DNA of 15,892 nucleotides from Spirogloea muscicola (lineage: Eukaryota > Streptophyta > Zygnematophyceae > Spirogloeales > Spirogloeaceae): assembly GCA_009602725.1 (NCBI GenBank), contig WELB01000025.1, positions 361,189 to 377,080 of the forward strand, given 5' to 3'. The position numbers were made by a program, and so were the translations under genes. Position 1 is the first letter of the stretch; each line of letters opens with the position of its first letter. Shown here piece by piece: positions 1 to 9,739 of this stretch. The notes under the pieces are model-generated. The model ran no database searches and had not been told where the DNA came from. It saw nothing but the letters and a program-made list of their open reading frames with translations.

Positions 1-2410
1 GCCGGGAGTGGCGGCTCTGGCGGCGGCGCCGGCGGCGCCGAGGACGCGGCGCCGCTGGACTTCGGGCACCACGCGGCGGCGGAAGTGGCGCCGGCGTACG
101 CGGACCTGGTGGCGTACGAGCCGTGCGAGCCGCGGCTGAGCGAGGTGACGCCGTGCCAGGACCCCGAGCGCGCCAAGCGCTTCTCCCGGCGCCGCAACGA
201 GTACCGCGAGCGCCACTGCCCGCCGCCGCCGGAGCGCCTCGCCTGCCTCGTGCCGCCGCCGCCGGGGTACCGGTACCCCATCCCGTGGCCGGCCAGCCGC
301 GACGCCGCGTGGTACGCCAACGTGCCGCACAGGCACCTGACGGTGGAGAAGGCCGTCCAGAACTGGATCCGCTACGACGGCGACAAGTTCGTCTTCCCCG
401 GCGGCGGCACCATGTTCCCCGAGGGCGCCGCTGCCTACATTGACGACATCAACGCCCTCATCCCGCTTGAGGACGGCGGCGTCCGCCTCGCGCTCGACAC
501 CGGCTGCGGGGTACTGCTGATGCTTCCCCCACTTGCTCCGGTTGTCTGCATGATCTGATGCTGCATGGCCATGTGAATACTCTGCACACATAGGTGATTG
601 CTCTGGAAGCAGACACGAAACAGACGGCGTGCCGACCGACTCTTGAGCCGGTGCTCTTGGCAACGAGCTGCTCATGGGGGCTGGTGTGCCGCTGTCAGGT
701 GGCGAGCTGGGGGGCGTACCTGCTGAGCCGGAACATCCTGGCCATGTCGTTTGCGCCGCGGGACTCGCACGAGGCCCAGGTCCAGTTTGCGCTGGAGCGC
801 GGCGTGCCCGCAATGCTGGGCATCCTGGCCACCAAGCGCCTGCCCTACCCGGCGCGCGCCTTCGACCTCGCCCACTGCTCCCGCTGCCTCATCCCCTGGG
901 CCTCCTCTGGTAGCCGTCTCTCCTCTCACAGCTCTGTGAATCGACGTCCTGATGTCTACGATCATGGTGGTGCTGTCATCGAGCGTGCAGGCCTCTCGCT
1001 CTTCGACCGTCTCATCTGCGCACTGCGTGTGATTGCCTGCTGCAGACGGCGAGCTCCTGCTGGAGGTAGACCGCGTGCTGCGGCCTGGCGGCTATTGGGT
1101 GCTCTCGGGCCCGCCGATCAACTGGCGGACGCACCACGCGGGGTGGAAGCGGACGCCCGACGACCTGGAGGCGGAGCAGGCCGGGATCGAGGACCTGACA
1201 AAGCGCCTGTGCTGGACCAAGGTTGTGGAGAAGGGCAACCTGGCCGTCTGGCAGAAGCCCCTCAACAACGAGTGCGCCAGGAAGAGGCCGGCGGGCGCTC
1301 TGCCGCCGCTGTGTCCCGAAAGCAGCGATCCTGATCACGCTTGGTACACGCCGATGGAGGCGTGCATCACGCGGATGCCGGAGGTGAGCGAGGAGACCGA
1401 GGTCGCCGGTGGCAGCCTCCTGAAGTGGCCTGCGAGGCTGCAGGGCCCTCCGCCGAGGGTCAGCATGGCAGGACTGGTGGACGCCTTCGAGGCGGACTCG
1501 GAGCTCTGGCGGCTGCGAGTGGCAAAGTACAAGGCGCAGCTGCTCCCCCCCATGTCCACCAGCACGTACCGCAACATCATGGATGTCAACTCCGGCTTCG
1601 GCGGCTTCGCAGCAGCCCTGGCTGAGGACCCTGTGTGGGTGATGAACACGGTGCCTCCCATGGGCACAAACAACACCCTCGGCATCATCCATGAGCGCGG
1701 GCATATAGGCGTGTACCACGATTGGTGAGACTCCCAAAGACCTTTGTGGTGACATTGGTTTGCAGAGCTTCCTCCTTAAGTGGTGATCCTGCAACTGCAG
1801 ATTTCTTGGTATTTGCGCACAGCTGCTGGTCTGATGTTACTACTTGCTTTGTCATCGCTGGCAGGTGTGAGCCATTCTCTACTTATCCCAGGACCTATGA
1901 CCTCATACACGCCACCGGAATATTTGCACTCACCAAGGATAGGTGAGTCCTTAGGATTATGCTGCTATTGGTGCTCATGCTGCCATTGGTTCTCAGGAAC
2001 GTCCTATGAGATGTATGCTTGTTCAAGTAGAGGAAGAGGTAGCAAGTAGAGGTGGCTTTTGTAGATTGTTAAATATGTACTCGCCTCTAAAGCACTCGCA
2101 AGAATCCATAATGCGATGGGGGATCGAATTTGCAATGCACACCGGTAGAAAGGTTGCTGACTTATCAACTCATGCTATCTGCGTTGCCATTTGGCGCAGG
2201 TGCAACATGTCCACTGTGCTCCTCGAGATGGACCGCATCTTGAGGCCAGAGGGCGCGGTGCTTATCAGAGACCACATCGACTTCCTGGGCAAGGCGAAGC
2301 AGATTGCCAAAAACCTGCGCTGGGACGCCCAACTAGCTGACCACGAGTCTGGCTCCCATGACCCGGAGAAGGTTTTCATAGCCGTGAAAAGGATGTGGAC
2401 ATACTCGTAG
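1..2410 (+). CDS. Plant-type putative methyltransferase (PMT / QUA-like, Methyltransf_29), 3' five exons
   Basis: Spliced model: 1-510, 699-909, 1046-1724, 1865-1942, 2200-2410. All introns are GT-AG and the exon phases agree. The gene is open at base 1, so its start is outside the window; 562 residues are visible. The first SAM-binding motif [13 protein letters not shown] (about residues 166-178) is split by intron 1. It is followed by a [11 protein letters not shown] block and the SGPPINW motif. A second methyltransferase-like half has [14 protein letters not shown] (419-432), [22 protein letters not shown] and [15 protein letters not shown]. This double arrangement is the hallmark of plant PMT proteins, which are Golgi type II membrane proteins linked to methylesterification of pectin-like wall polymers. 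The signal anchor would be upstream. The front of the visible part is Gly/Ala-rich linker, followed by [13 protein letters not shown], the usual start of the PMT domain. The family is clear; the substrate in an alga is unknown. Confidence 0.9.
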
Positions 2411-2808
2411 TACCAGATCCAGGTGGCACTCTTCAGAGCTGCAGCTATATATGGTTTTGAGAGGTTAAGTCTACAGGTAGCAAGCATAACTTGTTCGACA
2501 ACAGCTCCAATGAGCTCTCAGAGCACCCAAGCTCACTCATAATAAACACTCGGTTGCTCATCAAAAGGCTGAGCAGAACACAAAAGGACAGCATGCATGC
2601 ACATAATTCACTTCATTCTTTTTTCAGCGTTTGACAGACCCTGTAGGAATATTTGCATGTTATGGACAGCTCAGGGAAGCAACATCTGACTAGGCAGCAA
2701 GAAGTTGCTCAGCAGGACAAGCGCTGCGCAGCATCGCATGGGCCCTTGAAGCTCTTGTGCAATCAGCCGCAGCACAAGCCACTCATGCATACGATTGTCT
2801 TGCGATCA
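2411..2808. other. Convergent 3' UTR / intergenic stretch
   Basis: This lies between the stop of the methyltransferase (+) and the stop of the OEP61-like gene (-). It is AT-richer than the exons and no reading frame here matches a family I know. An AATAAA at 2541-2546 (+) and a TGTAA (the usual chlorophyte poly(A) signal) at 2817-2821 (+) are possible 3' end signals for the + strand gene. The second would make its transcript overlap the last exon of the opposite gene. Both are short motifs and could be chance. Confidence 0.45.
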
Positions 2809-5639
2809 TCAGCCAATGTAACCCAGATAGTGGAGCAGCATAGCGAGCAAGACCATGCAAACGGCAAGCACAAGGCCCCACCGGCCCAGCAGCCACTCCT
2901 TGGCCTTGCGCCCCACCTCGGCTGCGCGTTGCGCCCTATCAGCCCATAGCATCTGCCGGCAAGGTGAAGACAGAGAAACCCGTGAGTCAGCACCCACAAA
3001 TGCTTTCTATCGAGCACCCTAAGGCCCAAGTCTGATTTGGGGTGCCCCAAATCTGATGAGGGGATACAAGCGGATCAGTGTTGCTCACCACTTTCTCCAT
3101 CTGCTTGGGGGACAATCCCTGCAGAATCTGCTGCGCTTGCTCAGCCTGCTCCTTGGTCATCTTCAAGCCCATCTGCTCGGTCATGGCTGCCATCGACTCC
3201 GCGCTCATCCCCTTCATCATCTCCGACATCATCTGCAGTCACAAGTACCAGAGCTTCATGCAAGCTTCTATGGCCGTTTCAGATCATCCCCGGTGCTTAT
3301 GATGGATCTCCAGGTATGGTCTAAACGGTGAACAGGCAGAATGCAGCACCTTCATCATCTCTGGGTTGCGCATCTGCTGCCTCAGGGTCTGCTGCATGTC
3401 CTCCGACATCATCATGCCGGGGGGCATGGCCATGCCAGGCGGGATCGCCATGCTCGACGGCATGCGCTCTGCGCTTCTGCTGCCCCCTGCAGCCGCATCT
3501 GGCATCGCGCCTACCAGATCCGCCGCCTCTGCAACCTCCGCCGCTTGCTCCGACCTGGGCTCCAGCGCTGCCGCATGCCCACTGCTGCTGATGCTGGGCC
3601 CCCCTCGGGGTCTTGCGCTCCGGCCGCTGGTGGTTGCGGCGGCTGCAGCAGGGGGCCTGGGTGGCACAATGCCCTGCCCCTGCAGGGCTTGGCTCATCTC
3701 CAGCATACGGGAGAGGTCGTCGGGGGACAGGTTCTTCATCATCTGTGCCGCCGCAGCCGCCATCTCCGGCGTCATGGCGCCACCAGTCATGCTCGCAATC
3801 TGCTCGGGCGCTAGGTTCGCCATGACGGACTGCATGTTGCTGCCAAGCAAGCAGCCAAATTTACTTGGTTAATGTTTCAGTTCCAATCTGGCTATTCTGC
3901 CACTTAGCACATCAAATAGCAAAAATGTTGCTAATAGGACAGGAGAGTGTGGAAGGCCTGACCTAAGCATGTTGGGGTTTTGCTTCAGCTCTGCTAGACG
4001 GCTGGCCACAAACTCGCTCCCGAGGCTGCCCCCCGCAAGCGGGCTGGCCACTCCGACGCCGTTGTCTAGACCGGAGCTGTCAGGCACCGCAGCCGACCTC
4101 TCATCCTCCGCTTCACCGTCGTCCAGCTCATCTATGCTCGGCACTGAGGGTGCAACTTGAGCAGGGCATTAGTGTCACACGAAGCTTCCAGTGTGCACGA
4201 AGACGTCAGGCCCAATGAACAAGCATAAGCAGCCAGGCAGCGAGACCTTTGGGCGCCTGGTTGACAGCCTCCTCCACCTCATCCTCCTCGTCATCCTCCT
4301 CTCCGGTCAAAACCTTTGCAGCAAGGTCGTCGCGCGCCTGCCTGCAAGCCAGGTCGCGGCGCCCCCACCAGCAGGTGAATCCATCTGTGCCCGATGATCT
4401 TGATCGGACAAGGAGCTGTTCACGACTTGGAGCGGCCCACTTTATAGGGGCTGCACGGAGCTAAGGAGGTCAGACAGACCTGAGTGTCTCGCCAATGGTC
4501 TCGTCGTCGGGTGCAAGATCTGCCGCTCGGCTCAGATCAGCAACTGCAGCCTGGAGGACCTTGCAGAACGTGTGTAAGGAGCTCTGCCAACCGGCAGAGC
4601 GTCCGCTTGAGGTGTCGTGGCATCCCCTAACCAACACAGTATCAGTAGTGCAGAGAGCAAGCTCCCAAGCACCACCTTGTAGGATGTGGGTTTAGCAGCA
4701 AAGCCCTGAGCTTGAGTAGCTGAGCGTCCCCCACCACTCCACAAGCCCAAGCAACAGCGAGCGATGACAGCACACACCCACCTTGAGCCGCCCGAGCTCC
4801 TTGCGGGCCTGGCCACGGCGGTACAGTGCCTTGAGATTCGACTCGTCTTCCTGGAGGACCTGCATACCACGGAGTGTCGGAGGTGGGATCCAATGCAGTC
4901 AGCGTGGGTTCTCGGCAAACTTGCGCCGAACAGTTGCTGCCACGAGCTCCACCTGAGGAGAAGGCAGCAGCATCACCTCGGAGCCCTCGGCAATGGCGTC
5001 GTTGTACTTGGCGAGCTTCAGGTAGCAGGACATGAGGTTCACGGAGCAGGTCTGCCGGAGGGAGCTCGACTCGACCGACGAGATCGACGCCACTGCCGCC
5101 TTCGCCTGCATGCACCACAGGCGCCTCAAAGGGCACAGGAGCATCAGGGAGCTTGGCAGCGTGCATGGCAGCAAGCGCCTGAGCTGCCTCGGTCCGGCCA
5201 CGAGCGCTGGTCAGATAGCGGCAATAAGAGCGCGCGCGGGCGTCCACCGCAGGGCTCACCTGCTTGTACTTGTCCGCCGCGTCGGCGTACTTGCCCTGCC
5301 GGTGCAGCCTGTTGCCCTGTCGCGCTAGCAGGCCCCACCACAGACTTGCGGCACCCTGAGGCGCGGCAAGTGCTGCAGCAGCTGCGCAGCGGCGCTGCCT
5401 CCATGGCTGTCAGGTCAGCAGGGCCTGTGGCAGGGCCTTGGCACCTCGTCCTTGAGGCCGAGCGCGGCGCTGTACTGGGAGCGCGGCCCCTGCTGCTGCT
5501 GCAGGCCGGCCAGCTTGGCCTGGGCGTCCTCCATGGAGAAGCCCGAGGAGCCCATGCGCTCCATGGCGGCCTGCATGTCCGCGGGGCTCATGCTGCGCAT
5601 GCTCGCCTGCGCCGCCTGCAGCACCTCCGGCGTCATCAT
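2809..5639 (-). CDS. OEP61: OEP61/TPR7-like tail-anchored TPR co-chaperone
   Basis: Ten-exon model, read on the minus strand: 5639-5445, 5316-5260, 5105-4977, 4859-4782, 4550-4480, 4341-4247, 4143-3963, 3839-3350, 3232-3089, 2952-2809. All junctions are GT-AG with matching phases, giving about 527 residues against about 550 in land plants. The N-terminus has the Met-rich MMTPEVLQAAQASMRSMSP block. A three-unit TPR clamp follows with the carboxylate-clamp blocks KDEGNRLH, VNLMSCYLK and NLKALYRRGQARKELG. After an acidic linker come two Met/Pro STI1-like repeats (SPDDLSRMLEMS; MRNPEMMK). The C-terminus is a basic AKEWLLGR, then a hydrophobic tail anchor, then HYLGYIG. Plant relatives sit on the chloroplast outer envelope or ER and bind Hsp70-bound preproteins. 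The start is uncertain: ATG at 5639 directly follows TGCAG, so it could instead be a splice acceptor with a short exon further upstream. Confidence 0.9.
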
Positions 5640-5747
5640 CTGCACGCCGTCGCTCGCGCTCTCAGCAGCGGGAGACGGAGGCTCTGGGCGAGCGAGGCGA
5701 GGCGGGAGCTCGGAGGACCGACGACGGCAAGAGGGCGCAGCCGAGGC

Positions 5748-5750
5748 GCC

Positions 5751-5781
<31 letters not shown>
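5748..5781. repeat. (GCC/GGC)n microsatellite
   Basis: A run of CGG triplets lies just past the PurN exon donor and before the 5' region of the OEP61-like gene. A second GCC-rich run is at about 5927-5971, inside the PurN frame. Such runs are common assembly break or collapse points. This one sits exactly where the rest of PurN is missing. Confidence 0.8.
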
Positions 5782-5787
5782 GATTAC

Positions 5788-6090
5788 CGGGCTTGTCGCT
5801 GACGACGACGGTGACCTCGCCGAAGACCTCGCCGTCGGCGATGGCCTCGCGGAGCCTGCGCAGGTTGCTGCCGCCGCCCGACACAAACACCGCAAGCTTC
5901 GTCGCGTCGTACGGGCTGGCCTCGCCGCCACCGCCGCCACCACCGGCCGCCTCCGCCGCCGCCGCCGCCGCGAATGCCGGCCTTGCGAGCGGCGGCCACC
6001 ACAGCGTTGGCTGGAAGAGGCAGCCAAAAGAATCATAGAGTTGGGCAAGCAGCTCCAGCTCACAGGGCTCCTCAGAGTGAGAAGCAGCTC
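5788..6090 (-). pseudogene. purN: Phosphoribosylglycinamide formyltransferase (PurN / GART), N-terminal exon only
   Basis: The minus-strand frame that is open from about 6090 reads DATKLAVFVSGGGSNLRRL (from about 5917), then GEVTVVVSDKPG. This is the first beta-strand, the GGGSN phosphate-binding loop and the second strand of PurN, the 10-formyl-THF enzyme of step 3 in de novo purine synthesis (plastid in plants). The frame ends well at a GT donor after 5788, in KPG|GTAATCC. The remaining roughly 150 residues, including the catalytic N-H-D residues, are not downstream: the OEP61-like gene starts only about 150 bp on. No ATG is in frame; a TGA lies just upstream of 6090. A first exon with a transit peptide would have to lie in 6094-6408, where I could not define one. 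Ahead of the domain are Ala and Gly runs from GCC/GGC repeats. It is either a real truncated copy or an assembly collapse. Confidence 0.75.
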
Positions 6091-6093
6091 ATC

Positions 6094-6408
6094 CCTTGGA
6101 ATCAGTGACCTATCCGCAAGGTCAAGTCAGTCGACAAGATTGCTAATTTTTGTACATACTCGATGAAGTCCAGGTCTATCTAAGATAAGGTTGTCTAACA
6201 GGTCAGGCTATGGCCTGAATTTGTGGGTGACATAGTGGACATGCCATGATACCATGGGGAAAAGTTACTAATGCTCCTAAGCTTCACGCCACTGAGAAGG
6301 CACTGAGAAAATTGCAGAGACCATCAGGAGTAGAGTTCCAACATCTAACACTTAGGCACTAGGCACTAGCGTCTGTGGATGTCATAATCTTGCTTGCTTC
6401 TCGAAGAA
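6094..6408. other. Intergenic: NOL10 3' side and PurN 5' side
   Basis: This separates the stop of the NOL10-like gene (6409) from the open PurN frame. It is AT-richer than its surroundings and carries no recognisable coding block. A PurN first exon with a targeting peptide would be expected here on the minus strand. I found no ATG exon with a matching donor that I would defend, and no TGTAA signal for NOL10 on the minus strand. Confidence 0.5.
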
Positions 6409-7312
6409 TCACCTCCTTGTGCCCCTGCCACCTCGATGCCCACCTCCACCTCTCCCTGTACCTCCTCTCCCTCCTGCAGGGCGGCTATGTAAGCCCAATG
6501 CGGCAATTCCACGCCGTGGCTTGACAGCCCTTCGCGCTGAATCTTCCTGATCTTGCTCTCCCTGGGATCTTCCATGCTTCCGGCGACTAATAAACGATAT
6601 CTCCCGACTTCCTCCTCCCTTAGCAGCAACAGCTGACCTGCCCAGCTCAGCTTGTGCAACTCGCTCGGCCAATGCCATACTGCGCTGCCCAGCAAGGGAC
6701 ATAGCACTCCTATATGCTGCTGCATGAGCCTCATCCCTTGCTTCATACAACCTGCAAGCAAGAATGTCATGTGTCTCAGTCCAGCACTGCAGGACGACTT
6801 ATTTCTGCGACCTTGTTGTGGACAACTGTTATACAGTCACATCACCTGGGGCCAGGTGCAGCTGCTCCTCTGCTGCTTGTGGATCCTCGTGCATCTGACC
6901 GGCGTGACCCACCACCCTCCCCTGCGTCCTCTTCTCTTGACATACTGAGGTTATCAAGCTCATTGTGAGCGTCAACAAGGTCAAAGTGCTCTTGCAATAG
7001 ATGACTACCACGACCCTTGTCGGCATTTGGGTGCAGTGCCTTGTACTCTGGCGCATCCTCATCAACTGCAAAGGCCTGCATATACCACAAGTTTCTTTGA
7101 TTAGCTGATGCAAATACACAAGACTGTGATTGCAATGCTGCTCTAGAGGTCAAGGGCCTAATTTGTAAAGCATGGCAATGGCGGCTTACCTCATCTTCAA
7201 ACATCACAGCAAAACGGTCGTCTTCCAACAGATCTGCTGCAGGTCGTGACCGTGACTTGCTCTTAGAAACCTCCACCTCCTCTTCTGCCTCCTCGCCAGA
7301 GGCTTTCGCCAG
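6409..7312 (-). CDS. NOL10: NOL10/Enp2-like nucleolar ribosome-biogenesis protein, C-terminal three exons
   Basis: Minus-strand exons: 7312-7190, 7075-6846, 6751-6409, joined by GT-AG introns with phases that fit; 231 residues are visible. The conserved NOL10 block is ADLLEDDRFAVMFEDE, continued after the intron by FAVDEDAPEYKALHP and LLQEHFDLVD. Next comes PRLYEARDEAHA across the last intron, then GSREISFISRRK and a Gly/Arg-rich tail ending in RGGRGTRR. NOL10/Enp2 is a WD40 protein of the small-subunit processome that acts with Bfr2, Lcp5 and AROS-type partners in early 40S assembly. The N-terminal WD40 repeats, more than half the protein, are missing: the gene stops at the N at 7313, and the bases on its other side belong to a different gene on the other strand. 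The acidic/Lys stretch next to the N agrees with the segment that normally precedes the DLLEDDRF block. Confidence 0.85.
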
Positions 7313-7313
7313 N
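7313..7313. other. Ambiguous base N: probable collapsed assembly gap
   Basis: This is the only N in the window. To its left is the interior of NOL10 (-). To its right is the interior of the SGNH-GT61 gene (+). Both genes lose their 5' parts exactly here, as expected if a gap containing two divergent gene starts had been reduced to one base. Confidence 0.8.
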
Positions 7314-9739
7314 TTCGACCACGTCATTGCGCAGGCCGGCCCCGCGGACCTGCGCGAGACCCGCGGCGTGGCGCAGTTCGAGCGCGCCGCACGACGCCTG
7401 GCTCGCAAGCTGGAGGCATTCCGGCGGGACGATGATGGCGGCACGCTGCTGTGGCTCGGCCGCTGGGCAGTGCAGGAGCTGCGGCTGCGCGCCCACGACC
7501 GCCAGGTGGCCAGCGCCGAGCTGGGCACCGTCAACAACGTGCGCGCGGCCGCGTTTGACGCCGCCGCCTTCAAGGTCATGGACGAGCTCGGCATCAACTG
7601 GCTGGACCTGCGGCCGCTGACGGAGCCGCGCGCGGACCTGGCCGCCGCCGACGGCCTGCACTACGCCGGTCCCGTCCTGGAGGCCATGACGCACCTCTGG
7701 CTCTCCACCGTGTGCGCGGCCGCTCCGCGGGGCCCCGCGGCGGCCGAGCCCTCAGCCGCCGTCGACCAGAGCCTGGATGTGGAGGAGGTGCCGATGCCGC
7801 CGCTGGCGCCCAGCCCGCCGGAGGTGGACGACTGGAGCCGGCCGGACCAGGTGTTTGACAGCAACGTGCTGGACGACCAGGACGGCGGTGCCGGCGGCGA
7901 GGGAGGCGGCCGGCGAGGCAGCTCCGGCAGGGGGGACGAAGGCGGCCTGAGCGGCGACGGCGGGCCGCAGAAGGCGTGGGAGGGCGGCGAGCTGCTAGAG
8001 AAGATTCGCATGGAGACGTTCCTGCCGGGGAGCCGGGAGGTGTTTGTGTCGTTCGAGCAGTTGCAGGCGTGGCGCAAGGTGCTCAAGGCTGCGGAGGCCG
8101 GGGGCAATGCCAGCAGCAGCAGCGAAGCTGCGGCGGCAGGCTCCGCGGCGCCATCTCCGCCGCCGCTGCTGGGGGGGCCGACCCACATCGACTTCTGCGC
8201 CGGGCTGCCGGAGCGCGTGGCCTACACGCCGGCTGTGCGGCTGGACAACCGCGTGACGTTCCAGCACTTTGCCAAGTGCCGGTGGTACCGCAAGACGTGC
8301 AAGAACCACGGGAAGGCGCCGTACCCGCGCAACTGCCGCCCGAAGCACTTGACTCCTCTCGTGGCCACCGGCCTGCTCGAGCGCTGCGGCGACTGGTGCC
8401 CTTCCGCGACCTGGTGTCTCGACGGCAACCTGCCCGCCAACGGCACGTGGAAGACGATGCGCCGCGACCCGGCAGTGCTGGTGCACCCGCCGTTTCTGGC
8501 GGCGTTCCGGGACGTGTTTGTGTCGCGGCTGGGCGACATCTACACGGACCGCCACCTCTTTGACCCCCGCGGCGAGTGCTATGGCATTGAGACGGCGCGT
8601 ACGCACCTGCGCACGGACGCAGCGCGTGGCCTGCAGCACCCCGTCAAGCGCGTGTATGTCATGGACGGCTTTGGCGACGGGCCCTTCCACGCCGTTTATG
8701 AGTGCCTGTCACGGCTTGCGCCGTACTACTCCACCCTATCGGACGAGTCCGACATCATGATCCACGTCAATGGTGAGTACTCTCCTCTCAATCACAACCA
8801 GACACAAACTGGGGCTTTTTGCCGCTCTTTGCTGCTGCTACATCGATGGCACGGCTCTCAGCCAGCTGGCATGGTGGAATCTGTCCTGGCACGCAGGGCT
8901 GGAGGGCTCAGACGGGGAGGTGGACGAGCAGTTGCTGCAGATGCTGGCATACCTCGGCTTCCCACGCGAACGCGTTGTCTCGCATGACGTCTTTGCCAAG
9001 GAGGCCATTGTCGCGCAGGCACCCTGCCGTATCCCCTTCAATTCTACAGAGGCCATCTACCTGGAGACGCTGCGGGACATTGTGATATCCCGCCTGCCGG
9101 ACGCACAGCGGCTGCATGCGCACCCTGGCCAGGGCCTGGGCACGGTCCTTGTCATGTCCAATCCCTGGCACCGCCGGGTGAGCTTGGACGCTGGGCTTCG
9201 CAGATAGGAAGCCCGTGCATCACAGCTTGTAGTGAGGCTCTCACATCTGTAAACTTTGGGAAGCTGAGCTGTCGTACTAATGCTGCTGTTCCTAGGTCGC
9301 TAATGAGGCTGCGCTGATGAGAACGTTGGCGTCCCTGAGCAACCGCACCGTTGAGCGGTTTGTGGATGACGGCGCACTCAGTGTGGTGGAGCTGTGGCCC
9401 ATGTTTCACCGTGCCGACGTGGTTGTTGCACCACATGGCAGCGCGCTTGCGCACTTGATAGGGTGCCGGCGCGATACGGTGGTCATTGAGATGATGCAGC
9501 CGTGGTCCGACAACGGTGACCCTGCTGGCGGCAGCATCTCCTTTGAGCTGCTCTCGGTGGCACTGAACCTGCAGTACCATGTGTTTGTGCCCCACTACTT
9601 CAACCCCCACGCACAGGGCAAGGATGGCGACTCGTACTTTGTCGTAGACCTGCGCAAGATGGCCCCCAACTTTGAGAAGGTATTTGCCAACCTGACGCGG
9701 AGCTATCAGCCTGGAGGAACAGCTCGCGTAACATTCTGA
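7314..9739 (+). CDS. SGNH-like + Cys-rich + GT61 glycosyltransferase fusion, 5' part missing
   Basis: Exons: 7314-8772, 8897-9177, 9296-9739, joined by GT-AG introns; the last intron has a good TACTAAT branch site. 727 residues are visible and the stop is at 9737-9739. Residues 1-130 resemble the C-terminal half of an SGNH/GDSL-like esterase: NNVRAAAFDAAAFKVM, then LDLRPLTEP and ADGLHY, where D113 and H116 would be the catalytic Asp and His. The nucleophile-Ser block would be upstream of the N. A low-complexity acidic Gly/Ser linker follows, then a Cys-rich segment (about 295-370; CRWYRKTCKN, CGDWCPSATWC). The rest is a GT61 (DUF563) domain: VKRVYVMDGFGDGPFHA, then LVMSNPWHRR, then ADVVVAPHGSALAHLIG (about 620-636) and VVIEMMQPW. 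Several N-x-S/T sites suggest a secretory-pathway location. GT61 members add xylose, arabinose or GlcNAc to glycans; the acceptor is unknown here. Confidence 0.82.

Noticed and set aside
594-1334. + strand open frame of 246 codons
   Set aside because: It crosses introns 1 and 2 of the methyltransferase and is only partly in its frame; the spliced exons explain the sequence.
3051-3080. CTGATGAG in an OEP61 intron, resembling a hammerhead ribozyme core
   Set aside because: No matching GAAA core and stems were found around it.
5313-5404. Extra Ala-rich segment as part of OEP61 exon 2 (reading ALAAPQGAASLWW)
   Set aside because: Using the acceptor at 5317 gives KDE|GNRLHRQGKY, which fits the TPR clamp of the family without an insertion; the Ala-rich stretch is then intron.
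4764-6038. Long + strand open frame of 424 codons
   Set aside because: It runs antisense across the OEP61-like and PurN exons and their introns, with no family motifs; GC-rich codons on the minus strand keep it open.
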